Shown here piece after piece: positions 25,083 through 32,851 of a stretch of 64,000 nt of DNA (the stretch's first letter is position 1; each line of letters starts with the position of its first letter). The stretch spans positions 3,224,001 to 3,288,000 of the forward strand of contig CALOBT010000025.1 of the NCBI GenBank assembly GCA_942491575.1, in the 5' to 3' direction. The translations under genes and the position numbers were made by a program. Under the pieces are notes generated by a model. It did not search any database. It saw only the letters and a list, made by a program, of their open reading frames with translations, and had not been told where the DNA came from. The stretch is from CAZHNW01 sp942491575 (GTDB lineage: Bacteria > Spirochaetota > UBA4802 > UBA5550).

Positions 25083-26276
25083 ATGGATTTTGCAGTATCA
25101 GATAAAATGCAGGCCATTCTGGAAATGATCAACGAGTTCGTAGACAGGGAACTGATTCCCCTGGAACCGGAATTCGTAAATGCGGAATTTAATGACATGC
25201 TGCCGGCTCTGAGAGAAAAACAGGAACTGGTTCGAAAGATGGAACTCTGGGCCCCCAATTATCCGGAAGAACTGGGTGGCATGGGACTTACCCTGGTTGA
25301 GCACGGCCTCGTATCCGAGGCCCTGGGACGCACCCCCCTGGGACACTTTGTATTCTGGTGCCAGGCTCCGGATGCGGGCAACGTAGAAATACTTCACCTT
25401 CACGGATCAGATGGGCAGAAAAAAGAATTCCTGGAACCCCTGGTGGCGGGAGAAATCAGAAGCTGTTTTGCCATGACGGAAGTCGACATGCCCGGATCAA
25501 ATCCCGTCATGCTGGAGACCACCGCAGAAAAAGACGGGGACGACTACATTCTAAACGGACACAAGTGGTATACCACAGCGGCGGACGGGGCCAATTTTGC
25601 CATCACCATGGCTGTTACGAATCCCGAGGCCCCGCCCTACCTGCAGGCCAGTATGATTATAGTACCCACGGACACCCCCGGTTTCAACCTTGTGCGGAAC
25701 ATCCCCGTCATGGGCCACGAGGGAAGCGGCTACGCAAGCCACGGAGAAATCATTTTTCAAAATGTAAGGGTACCGCAGAAAAATCTTCTCGGGACAGAAG
25801 GCCATGGTTTTATCATCGCACAGGAACGCCTCGGACCGGGACGGATTCACCACTGCATGCGGTGGCTCGGCATCTGCCAGAGATCATTTGACCTCATGTG
25901 CAGGCGCGCAAACGAACGGGTAATCGCCCCCAATGGCAAAACCCTTGCAAGCCGGCAGATAATTCAGCAGTGGGTTGCGGAATCCGCCGCGGAGATACAG
26001 GCTGCGCGTCTCATGACCCTGCATGCAGCATGGATGATTGATACCCTGGGCCAGAAGGATGCCCGGGACAATGTCTCCATGATCAAATACGTGGTGGCAA
26101 ACACAATGCAGAGAGTGGTTGACCGGGCACTTCAGGTTCACGGTGGACTCGGTATGACCGATGACACAATTCTTGCCTTCTTTTACCGGCATGAACGGGC
26201 TGCACGGATATATGACGGCGCTGACGAAGTACATAAAACAAGCCTTGCCCGGCGCATCCTTAAGTCATACGAGTAG
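25083..26276 (+). CDS. Acyl-CoA dehydrogenase, ACAD10/ACAD11-like
   Basis: The protein has 397 residues and GAGGAG before ATG 25083. Acyl-CoA dehydrogenase features are FAMTEVDMPGSNP, DDYILNGHKWYTT and RALQVHGGLGMTDD. The end reads YDGADEVHKTSLARRIL, close to the DGxDEVH signature of ACAD10/ACAD11-type enzymes, where ordinary members have YEGT. FAD-bound family members desaturate acyl-CoA and give electrons to ETF, whose genes are nearby. ACAD10/11 and the bacterial LvaC process phosphorylated 4-hydroxyacyl-CoAs. The APH-like kinase gene two positions downstream supports that reading. Confidence 0.9.
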   Translation: MDFAVSDKMQAILEMINEFVDRELIPLEPEFVNAEFNDMLPALREKQELVRKMELWAPNYPEELGGMGLTLVEHGLVSEALGRTPLGHFVFWCQAPDAGNVEILHLHGSDGQKKEFLEPLVAGEIRSCFAMTEVDMPGSNPVMLETTAEKDGDDYILNGHKWYTTAADGANFAITMAVTNPEAPPYLQASMIIVPTDTPGFNLVRNIPVMGHEGSGYASHGEIIFQNVRVPQKNLLGTEGHGFIIAQERLGPGRIHHCMRWLGICQRSFDLMCRRANERVIAPNGKTLASRQIIQQWVAESAAEIQAARLMTLHAAWMIDTLGQKDARDNVSMIKYVVANTMQRVVDRALQVHGGLGMTDDTILAFFYRHERAARIYDGADEVHKTSLARRILKSYE

Positions 26277-26287
26277 CAGGCAAACAG

Positions 26288-27007
26288 ATGTCATCCATGA
26301 CCTTCGAAGAATTCAGCAAAAGTTCAAAGATCTCCATTGAAGAAATCTGCCGGGAAATATTCCGGCAGAACCGCGGATCCATCCAGATAAAAAAAGAGGA
26401 GGTTGCGGTAAAAAACATGGTAAAAATCTTTAATGCCACACTGAAACTTTCCCACCAGAAGGGCTTTCAGGTAATGACCCTGAGAGACCTCTGCAGGGAA
26501 AGCGGCCTCTCTATGGGGGGTTTATACGCCTATATCCCCAGCAAGGAGGCCCTCCTGAGCATCATCCATGCCCAGGGATCCCAGGTTGCCCTCAAGATAA
26601 TGCAGCGTGAACTGGCAAAGGTTTCTGATCCGAGAAACAAACTTCACATTACCATTAAAAGCCATCTCTTTCTCTCAGAGGAGATGAGCCACTGGTTTTA
26701 CTTTCTGTTTATGGAGACAAAAAATCTCTCTAAAGAAATGCAGAAACGCTCCATCGAGGGGGAGCAGATGACAGAAAAACTTTTAATCGACATCCTTGAA
26801 GACGGTGCATCTGAAAAAATATTTTCCATAAAGGATGCCGCCTTGACGGCCTCCGCTATAAAGGCCCTTATGCAGGACTGGTACCTGAAACCGTGGAAAT
26901 ACAGTCGCCGGAAAATTTCCGTTGAGGCCTATGCTGATTTTATCATTGAACTCATCGAGTCATACATTATTCCCGGTAAACAAGGAGCAGACAATGAGCA
27001 CTATTGA
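26288..27007 (+). CDS. TetR-family transcriptional regulator
   Basis: The protein has 239 residues. An N-terminal extension of about 40 residues precedes the TetR helix-turn-helix at about 42-87 (FQVMTLRDLCRESGLSMGG, LYAYIPSKEALLSIIH). The C-terminal domain is helical with FLFMETKNLSKEMQKRSIE. It lies 11 nt after the acyl-CoA dehydrogenase gene and overlaps the kinase gene by 14 nt, so it is an operon member and probably regulates the operon itself. The dyad at 24288-24300 in front of the operon is one candidate site. Confidence 0.88.
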   Translation: MSSMTFEEFSKSSKISIEEICREIFRQNRGSIQIKKEEVAVKNMVKIFNATLKLSHQKGFQVMTLRDLCRESGLSMGGLYAYIPSKEALLSIIHAQGSQVALKIMQRELAKVSDPRNKLHITIKSHLFLSEEMSHWFYFLFMETKNLSKEMQKRSIEGEQMTEKLLIDILEDGASEKIFSIKDAALTASAIKALMQDWYLKPWKYSRRKISVEAYADFIIELIESYIIPGKQGADNEHY

Positions 27008-28061
27008 TCAGGCAGCTGACATCAGAGACGGTGAAGAACTAAACCGTGACATCCTGGAAACCTTCCTGAAGGATTCTCTCCCTGGCCTGGAGGGAGACAT
27101 TGCGATCAGTCAGTTCCCCAGCGGCTTTTCAAATCTCACATACCTTGTAACTGTTGGGGACCGTGAATTGATTCTCAGGAGACCCCCATTCGGGAAGAAG
27201 GCAAAAACAGCCCATGATATGAAACGGGAGTTCGACATCCTATCAGCCCTGAAGGGACATTACCCCTACTGCCCTGAGCCCCTCCTCTACAATGAGGACA
27301 CTGCTGTAATGGATAATCCATTTTATGTGATGGAACGGATAAAAGGGATCATTCTCAGAAAAGACCTCCCTGAAGGGATGAGCCTCTCTGAAAGGGAGGC
27401 ACGCCAGCTTTCCGAGAACCTGGTAAAGGCGCAGGTTGAACTTCATGGAATAGACTTCCGGGCCGTTGGCCTTGAGGGTTTTGGCAAACCCGATGGATAT
27501 GTGAAGAGACAGGTTGAGGGTTGGAGCCGCCGCTACCTGGATGCCCGGACCCCCGATGCCCCTGACTTTGAGGCGGTAATGCAATGGCTGATGGAAAAGA
27601 TGCCCCCGGATACTGATTCGCCCGCAATCATCCACAATGACTACAAGCTGGACAATGCTGTCCTCGATCCTGCTACTCCACTCAGCATTATAGGTATACT
27701 CGACTGGGAGATGGCCACAATCGGGGACCCCCTCATGGACCTGGGTAACGGCCTGGCATACTGGGTAAACCGGGATGATCCTGACAATGTACAGCTTATC
27801 CGACAGATGCCGACGAACCTCCCGGGAATGCTGACCCGTGAGGAACAGGTCGATCTCTACCGGAAAATGTCCGGGCGCGACTTTGAGTCCTTTGATTACT
27901 ATTACTGCTTCGGACTTTTTCGCCTTGCGGTAATCGCCCAGCAGATCTATTATCGCTTCTATCACGGACAGACAAAGGACCAGCGCTTCAAACTGCTGAT
28001 CTTTGCGGTAAAAATACTTGAGGGCATCGCCCTTGAGGTGATGGGCCGGTCCGACCTGTAA
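26994..28061 (+). CDS. APH-like phosphotransferase (ACAD10/LvaA-type acyl kinase candidate)
   Basis: ATG 26994 follows AAGGAG and gives 355 residues. The kinase core has a nucleotide loop region (SGFSNLTYLVTVGDRELILR), the Brenner-type catalytic motif HNDYKLDN (214-221, with Asp216) and the metal site ILDWEMATIGDPLMDLG (Asp237, Asp245). It belongs to the aminoglycoside-phosphotransferase fold. Homologues joined to or next to ACAD10/11-like dehydrogenases phosphorylate the hydroxyl of 4-hydroxyacyl-CoA so that phosphate can be eliminated. The adjoining acyl-CoA dehydrogenase fits this role. Antibiotic resistance is unlikely in this setting. Confidence 0.87.
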   Translation: MSTIDQAADIRDGEELNRDILETFLKDSLPGLEGDIAISQFPSGFSNLTYLVTVGDRELILRRPPFGKKAKTAHDMKREFDILSALKGHYPYCPEPLLYNEDTAVMDNPFYVMERIKGIILRKDLPEGMSLSEREARQLSENLVKAQVELHGIDFRAVGLEGFGKPDGYVKRQVEGWSRRYLDARTPDAPDFEAVMQWLMEKMPPDTDSPAIIHNDYKLDNAVLDPATPLSIIGILDWEMATIGDPLMDLGNGLAYWVNRDDPDNVQLIRQMPTNLPGMLTREEQVDLYRKMSGRDFESFDYYYCFGLFRLAVIAQQIYYRFYHGQTKDQRFKLLIFAVKILEGIALEVMGRSDL

Positions 28062-28124
28062 AATCGACAATCCCGTACCTACTCGAATTATGCAGGAAGT
28101 TTAAACATATCAGGGAGGAAAACG

Positions 28125-29000
28125 ATGGTAATTGATGCACACTTTCACCTCGACGAAGGGCTCCTGACGATACCCCAGATGCTGCAAAAGATGGATGGAG
28201 CGGGCATCGACCGGACTGCCATCATGGCCTCCATGGTGGATCCCTTCCCGGAACCGCCGGCAATTATTGCCTCCATGGGGCAATTCATGCTGAAACACCG
28301 TACCTTTCGCCGAATTGGTGAGGCCCTCACTTCAAACTTCACCCCCGATGGGGGCATTAATATCCTGGGGAAGGTCTTTAAAATATACCCAGATCCGGAT
28401 AACAGACCGATCTTCCAGGTGGCTGAACAATACCCTGACCGCTTTCTTGCCTGGGCCTTTGTTAATCCCATGGGCATGAATGATCCCCTTACGGAAGCAA
28501 AAAAATGGATAAACCATCCCGCCTGTATCGGCATCAAGGCCCATCCCTTCTGGCACCGTTACGAACCGGCACACCTCATTGAAGTGGCAGCACTGGCAGC
28601 AAAAAAAAATAAACCACTGATCATTCATGCAGGTTTCGGTAAACACGGCAATTTTTTTCCTCTCGTTAAAGAGGTCCCGAAACTGAAACTGATCCTGGCT
28701 CACTGCGCCTTCCCGGAATTCCGTGACACCTGGCAAAAAATACTTAAAATGGAAACCATTTTCCTGGATCTGTCACAGACTTCCTACGTCAGTTCCCGCA
28801 CTATCCGTCAGGTCATAGATCTCCTGGGACCGGAACGGTGTATCTTCGGCACAGACGGCCCCTTCGGGATTCATGGCGATGATGATCTATTTGATTACAG
28901 TGTTATTAAAACCCGTATAGAAACACTAATTACCGATGCCGGAGCCAGACGACGCATCCTTGGAGAAAACTTTGCCGAACTTACAGGACTCAAAGACTAA
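28125..29000 (+). CDS. Amidohydrolase-2 family metal-dependent hydrolase
   Basis: The protein has 291 residues with a TIM-barrel pattern. The metal site begins DAHFHLD (His6, His8). Later come LIIHAGFGKHG, LILAHCAFPE and the metal or catalytic Asp in IFGTDGPFG. This fits the amidohydrolase-2 family, which includes decarboxylases and lactone or amide hydrolases. GGGAGG precedes ATG 28125. It lies in the kinase/dehydrogenase run, so it may hydrolyse a lactone or decarboxylate an intermediate. The substrate is unknown. A dyad at 29038-29073 follows it. Confidence 0.85.
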   Translation: MVIDAHFHLDEGLLTIPQMLQKMDGAGIDRTAIMASMVDPFPEPPAIIASMGQFMLKHRTFRRIGEALTSNFTPDGGINILGKVFKIYPDPDNRPIFQVAEQYPDRFLAWAFVNPMGMNDPLTEAKKWINHPACIGIKAHPFWHRYEPAHLIEVAALAAKKNKPLIIHAGFGKHGNFFPLVKEVPKLKLILAHCAFPEFRDTWQKILKMETIFLDLSQTSYVSSRTIRQVIDLLGPERCIFGTDGPFGIHGDDDLFDYSVIKTRIETLITDAGARRRILGENFAELTGLKD

Positions 29001-29037
29001 ATATGAATCATCGTAAATATAAATTATCCATAAAAAG

Positions 29038-29073
29038 AGATATTATATCTGTCTACCATAGACTATAATATCT
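29038..29073. promoter_or_regulatory. AT-rich inverted repeat upstream of the SDR
   Basis: AGATATTATA (29038-29047) pairs with TATAATATCT (29064-29073). Inside, GTCTA (29051-29055) pairs with TAGAC (29059-29063) around CCA, with a 3-nt bulge on one side. It lies 88 nt before the SDR start and may be an operator or an RNA hairpin ending the amidohydrolase transcript. The rest of the 160-nt gap is A-rich. Confidence 0.5.
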
Positions 29074-29160
29074 TTATCGAGTCTTTCTTGTTTAGAAAAT
29101 TTAAAAGGAGATGAGGAGATTTTTGAGATAGGGAGATAAAAGATAAAAAGGAGTGAAACC

Positions 29161-29922
29161 ATGATAGATTTTAAACTGGACGGAAAAATAGCACTGGTCA
29201 CCGGAGCCAGCCGGGGGATAGGGGAATCAATAGCCCGAACCCTCGCCGCCAATGGAGCGGAGGTAATACTGGTAAGCCGCAAACTTGAAGGACTTAAAGC
29301 GGTTGAAGAAAAAATCAAAGCTGACGGAGGCAGGGCTGTCTCCATGACCTGTCACAATGGTGATATGGAACAGATCCGACTCCTCTTTGAAAATATTCAC
29401 GATAAATATGATCACCTGAATATACTTGTGAACAATGCTGCCACCAATCCATACTTCGGAGATGTGCTTAATGCAACCGAATCAATCTGGGATAAGACCG
29501 TGGATGTTAACCTTAAGGGATACTTTTTCATGAGCCAGCACGCGGCAAAAATGATGGTGAACAGCGGCGGCGGCTCCATAGTAAATGTGGCTTCCATCAA
29601 TGGTATCAGGCCCGCCCTGATGCAGGGGATCTATTCGGTAACGAAGGCGGGGGTCATCGCCATGACCAAATCCTTTGCAAAGGAGCTGGCCCCCTTCAAC
29701 GTAAGGGTCAATGCACTCCTGCCGGGCCTTACTGAGACAAAATTTGCTTCCGCCATGACCGGCAACGATGAACTGATGGAAAAGGTAATTCTTCCCACTA
29801 TACCCATGCGCCGTGCTGCAGAGCCGGATGAGATGGCGGGATCTGTACTCTACCTGGTTTCAGACGCGGCAAGTTACACTACCGGGGCAACTATAGTTGT
29901 AGATGGTGGCTCACTTGCATAA
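29161..29922 (+). CDS. Short-chain dehydrogenase/reductase
   Basis: The protein has 253 residues, with AAAAGGAG before ATG 29161. Classical SDR motifs are present: TGASRGIG at about 13-20, NNAA at about 90-93, catalytic Ser in NVASINGIRPA, and YSVTK. The C-terminal PDEMAGSVLYLVSD and GATIVVDGG are typical of FabG-like members. It would interconvert a hydroxy- and ketoacyl group or a related alcohol. It could be the keto-acyl reductase or hydroxyacyl dehydrogenase of this catabolic run. A strong hairpin terminator follows. Confidence 0.92.
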   Translation: MIDFKLDGKIALVTGASRGIGESIARTLAANGAEVILVSRKLEGLKAVEEKIKADGGRAVSMTCHNGDMEQIRLLFENIHDKYDHLNILVNNAATNPYFGDVLNATESIWDKTVDVNLKGYFFMSQHAAKMMVNSGGGSIVNVASINGIRPALMQGIYSVTKAGVIAMTKSFAKELAPFNVRVNALLPGLTETKFASAMTGNDELMEKVILPTIPMRRAAEPDEMAGSVLYLVSDAASYTTGATIVVDGGSLA

Positions 29923-29946
29923 AAAAAATATCGGATATCGCGTGGA

Positions 29947-29983
29947 CTGGTTTCAGGCATTGAATTCTACTGCCTGAAACCAG
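29947..29983. terminator. Terminator between convergent SDR and TetR genes
   Basis: Perfect 13-bp arms (29947-29959 and 29971-29983, CTGGTTTCAGGCA and its complement) enclose an 11-nt loop. It is followed on the plus strand by CTTTCTTACTTTTA. Confidence 0.8.
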
Positions 29984-30019
29984 AAGGGCCTTTCTTACTT
30001 TTATTATTTGATACGACTA

Positions 30020-30661
30020 TTAAATTTTTACTTTAACAAGGGGTGTAATCATTTTTACCCACTGGGTTCTGAATGCACGGTAATATTCGGGATCATCCTT
30101 GATAATAGATTGAATCGCCATCCCCCGGGTAACAAAAAGTGTTAAATTCATTACTGTTTCAATGAAGCCATCATTCTCATCAATCATTGTAAAATATTCT
30201 TTCCAAACCTCATTCAGGGATTCATGAAATTTCTGGATAACCGGTTTAAGGTACTTCCTCAACTCCGCATCTGTCCTGCTGGCAATATAGACCTCAACCC
30301 AGACATCCCGCCTCTTCCCCTGCTCAAAATTTTCCCAGAAATAATCAAGGACATAAAGAAGACGTTCATTCTCCGGAACGCCCTCCAATGTTAAGAGGGC
30401 GTTTCTCCCGTTTTCAATTGCTCCCTTCAGCATAATATCCGCGGCCTGGGCAATCAACTCTGTCTTGCACTTATAGTGATGGCTCCACGCACCCTTGGTC
30501 ACTCCCGCCTTTTCCAGAATTTTGGAGAGAGAGATTCCATGGTAGCCATACTCTTGAAGGCTGTCCAGGGTTGCCTCGATAAGTCTGTTAATCGTTTCCC
30601 TGCTTCGTTCTTCCTGTGTTTTACGTTTTTTATCAGTCATAAAGGTTCTGTATTTCCACAT
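30020..30661 (-). CDS. TetR-family transcriptional regulator
   Basis: The protein has 213 residues from ATG 30661; ATG 30640 would give a 206-residue form and neither has a clear ribosome site. The helix-turn-helix is at about 25-70 (LIEATLDSLQEYGYHGISLS, LEKAGVTKGAWSHHYKCKTEL). The ligand domain resembles the C-terminal type with long amphipathic helices. It lies downstream of the GMC oxidoreductase gene on the same strand, with a terminator between them. The 54-bp palindrome in front of that oxidoreductase gene is a likely binding site. Confidence 0.88.
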   Translation of the reverse strand: MWKYRTFMTDKKRKTQEERSRETINRLIEATLDSLQEYGYHGISLSKILEKAGVTKGAWSHHYKCKTELIAQAADIMLKGAIENGRNALLTLEGVPENERLLYVLDYFWENFEQGKRRDVWVEVYIASRTDAELRKYLKPVIQKFHESLNEVWKEYFTMIDENDGFIETVMNLTLFVTRGMAIQSIIKDDPEYYRAFRTQWVKMITPLVKVKI

Positions 30662-30811
30662 TTTTAAGGATTCAGGATTAGTATCCTCAAAAAAATTTTC
30701 ATAGTATTATTCTAAATTTTCTGCTATGAACTTTTATCTGATAAAGTGGCAGGATGTCAATTACATTAGACTCAATTGTCAGTGAATGCTTCGAAGATAT
30801 CAGTTTTAAAA

Positions 30812-30829
30812 CCGGGGGAATCCCCCCGG
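30812..30829 (-). terminator. Terminator of the GMC oxidoreductase gene
   Basis: On the minus strand a 7-bp G/C stem (30829-30823 with 30818-30812) with a 4-nt loop is followed at once by TTTTAAAA, 21 nt past the stop codon. Confidence 0.85.
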
Positions 30830-30849
30830 AGTATGGCATGATTCTTTTA

Positions 30850-32160
30850 TCACATCCTTTTTTTCATTATATGATCTGTCAGGCGTTTGCCCAGAGCAAT
30901 AATGGTGATAACCGTAGGCCGATCAAGTGCTTCAGGGAAAACACTTGCATCACATACATAGAGATTTGGAATTTCCGTTTCCAGGTTTTTATCAACCACA
31001 TCGCCGATCCTGCATGTCCCGCTGGGATGTGCCCCCCTGATTTGGCCGCGTACAATTGAATTCGGTTTACAGCCTGCTTCAATTAAAACGTCTGAAGCAA
31101 TTTTCACCCCCTTCTCAATTTTAGCGATATCGGCTTCAGTCAGAGCCTTTGAGACTTCCCCCCTCTCATCAACGAAGCCCCCCAGTTCATCCTTTATTTT
31201 TATCAGAACCCCCGCCATCTTCCTGTATTTGAAAATCTTAAATACATGATGGATGCCTGACTTTGCCAGTGACATCATTGTCATAATCCAGGGATCAATG
31301 AGGGTACCAACACGAATACCATCGCTGTCATACCACTTCCAGCTTACAACACTTACAAGCGGATCAAGGTATGCCCCTTTCCGTGGCATAATCCCGTATA
31401 TAAGAATTGTGGGATCGACAACACACCCCTGGCCTGCATTGTTAATTCCCGCCCGCTTCAGGAGTACCGGTGTGGGGATCCCGCCGGCTGCAATTACAAT
31501 ATTTTTTGCATAAAACTTTTTTATCCCCTGCTTCTTTATTTTAACTTCCACCCCAACAGCTTCACCATTTTCAATAATAACATCAGTACACTCAGCACGG
31601 GTAATCAAAAGGGCCCCAGCATCAACGGCATCATTGATATAATCCCTTGCGGTCCACCTTTCTCCGTAATTGAATCCGAGGGAGGTCCGCGCTGCACTGC
31701 TTCGGCCATTTTTAAATTTTGTAACATCCAGCAGTTTGGGCATGGGTTCCCATTCCTGACCGAGGCGGTTACCCGCTTCCATAATAGCCTTTGAGGTTTC
31801 ACCAAGATATTTATCCGGCAGGACATCCACCTTCAATTCACGGCAGGTTTCACTGGCATACCCCTCCAAATCGATTTTATATTTTGTCTTCAACCAGGGA
31901 GGAGGCATTGCTGCGGAACCGGAATAGACCATGGTGGCCCCTCCCATAGTGGTGGCCTTCAGCATGTTGAGGCCTTCCTTGCTCTTGTAGAATCCGAACC
32001 TGTCGAGCATTGAGAGGGCACCAATATATGTTCCAAGGTTCTTATGATTTTTCCCCTTCTCCAGAAGCAGCACGCCCCTGCCGGCCTTCGCCATCTGGCG
32101 TGCCACCGTTGCTCCCCCCGGTCCGGATCCAACTACGATTACATCGAATTTTTCCTTCAT
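30850..32160 (-). CDS. GMC-family FAD-dependent oxidoreductase
   Basis: The protein has 436 residues. The FAD dinucleotide motif is GSGPGGATVARQMAKAG from residue 11, with LLLEKG ending the second strand. The C-terminal GMC block has GAHPSGTCRIG with the likely catalytic His and YVCDASVFPEALDRPTVITI. It is shorter than choline dehydrogenase and resembles the steroid/alcohol oxidoreductase branch. It oxidises a primary or secondary alcohol, passing electrons to an unknown acceptor. A ribosome site GAGGAGGTGA sits at the edge of the upstream palindrome. Regulation by a TetR protein is likely. Confidence 0.9.
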   Translation of the reverse strand: MKEKFDVIVVGSGPGGATVARQMAKAGRGVLLLEKGKNHKNLGTYIGALSMLDRFGFYKSKEGLNMLKATTMGGATMVYSGSAAMPPPWLKTKYKIDLEGYASETCRELKVDVLPDKYLGETSKAIMEAGNRLGQEWEPMPKLLDVTKFKNGRSSAARTSLGFNYGERWTARDYINDAVDAGALLITRAECTDVIIENGEAVGVEVKIKKQGIKKFYAKNIVIAAGGIPTPVLLKRAGINNAGQGCVVDPTILIYGIMPRKGAYLDPLVSVVSWKWYDSDGIRVGTLIDPWIMTMMSLAKSGIHHVFKIFKYRKMAGVLIKIKDELGGFVDERGEVSKALTEADIAKIEKGVKIASDVLIEAGCKPNSIVRGQIRGAHPSGTCRIGDVVDKNLETEIPNLYVCDASVFPEALDRPTVITIIALGKRLTDHIMKKRM

Positions 32161-32168
32161 TGTCTCAC

Positions 32169-32232
32169 CTCCTCAATATTATATAAATACCGACCAGTTG
32201 GTATTTATATAATATTGAGGAGTAATGGTCAA
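32169..32232 (-). promoter_or_regulatory. 54-bp palindrome with embedded promoter of the GMC gene
   Basis: Perfect 23-bp arms (32169-32191 and 32200-32222) flank an 8-nt centre. The core ACCGACCAGTTGGT is a common type of TetR operator. On the minus strand TTGACC (32232-32227) and TATAAA (32209-32204) are 17 bp apart, so transcription would begin within the core and a bound repressor would block it. The GMC ribosome site lies at the other end of the palindrome; its mirror copy could pair with it only in a transcript that starts further upstream. Confidence 0.8.
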
Positions 32233-32339
32233 GGATTAAACTCACTATTTATGTCCTTTGACTAATTTTGCTCTTTTAATGTCTTGGAAAGAATACCAAT
32301 AATAGAGATAAATATTAAACTTACAGACTCATGTTTTTA

Positions 32340-32428
32340 ACAGAGAAAATCATGAAAAAAGAGCCCGTCTTAAAACAAAGTTTTGAACTGCCTCTTTTTA
32401 ATGCATAAGCTTTATTGGTACTATAGGG
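32340..32428. other. Gene-free DNA with an imperfect hairpin (32355-32398)
   Basis: AAAAAGAG and CTCTTTTT frame an inner repeat TTAAAAC-AAA-GTTTT. It resembles a degenerate bidirectional terminator at the edge of the hairpin array that follows. The DNA from 32233 to 32339 shows nothing else I can name. Confidence 0.4.
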
Positions 32429-32740
32429 CTGTCATGGATGACAGTATGGATAGATAAAAGTTATAGGGCGGTGCGCAGGACGCCGGGCACGGAAGCCCCA
32501 GTGCCGCGATGCCATGGAAGGCAAAGAGCGGTAGCGCTCTCCCGCCCGTTCAGCCTCTCCGGCGATTGAACGCTGAGCAGGATGCTCGAGTGCCGGCGTG
32601 AAACACGATGTTTCAAAAAACGCCGGTCGGGCGCCTTTTTGCCTCGTCGAAGCCTTTTGCGACTTCCTGTCGCGCTTCGACACTTGAACATTGTGTTCAG
32701 CGTTTTGTCGCGAGACAAAAGAGGCCCCGGAGGGAGGGGC
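32429..32740. repeat. Dense array of about eleven small hairpins (structured intergenic element)
   Basis: Perfect or near-perfect stems follow each other with short loops. Examples are 32429-32444 (CTGTCAT-GG-ATGACAG), 32510-32523 (TGCC/GGCA), 32525-32540 (AGAGCG/CGCTCT), 32547-32572 (CGTTCA/TGAACG), 32575-32587 (GAGCA-GGA-TGCTC), 32593-32626 (CCGGCG/CGCCGG with inner TGAAAC/GTTTCA), 32647-32680 (TCGAAGC/GCTTCGA with inner GCGAC/GTCGC), 32685-32699 (TGAACA-TTG-TGTTCA), 32703-32720 (TTTTGTC-GCGA-GACAAAA, a GNRA loop) and 32724-32740 (GCCCC/GGGGC). The block is GC-rich against AT-rich flanks. Stems differ in sequence, so these are not simple tandem repeats. It may be a non-coding RNA or a multi-copy mobile repeat. 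Confidence 0.65.
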
Positions 32741-32775
32741 ATGCTTATATATATGAAAAGCGACTAATTACGAGA

Positions 32776-32801
32776 GGGAGTGTCCCTTTTAAGACACTCC
32801 C
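32776..32801. terminator. Hairpin terminator near the ccmF end
   Basis: Perfect 9-bp arms GGGAGTGTC and GACACTCCC with an 8-nt loop are followed by ATTTTCTAT. It lies about 50 nt past the ccmF stop and closes the hairpin-rich interval. Confidence 0.7.
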
Positions 32802-32851
32802 ATTTTCTATCCACTCTTAATGGATATAAGAAAATAAGTTGGAAAATAAAT

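Noticed and set aside
26994..28061. Aminoglycoside resistance gene
   Set aside because: The fold is APH-like, but the operon with an ACAD10/11-like dehydrogenase and a TetR gene points to acyl metabolism.
27243..28070. 275-codon antisense frame over the APH-like kinase gene
   Set aside because: The kinase has all its catalytic residues. The long antisense frame follows from codon bias in the kinase gene.
30754..31059. Plus-strand frame overlapping the GMC gene end
   Set aside because: It lies mostly antisense to the well-supported GMC C-terminus and crosses its terminator.
32461..32742. Reading frames of 60-93 codons across the hairpin array
   Set aside because: Their translations are Arg/Ser/Pro-rich and low in structure, no ribosome site precedes them, and the inverted repeats explain the base pattern better.
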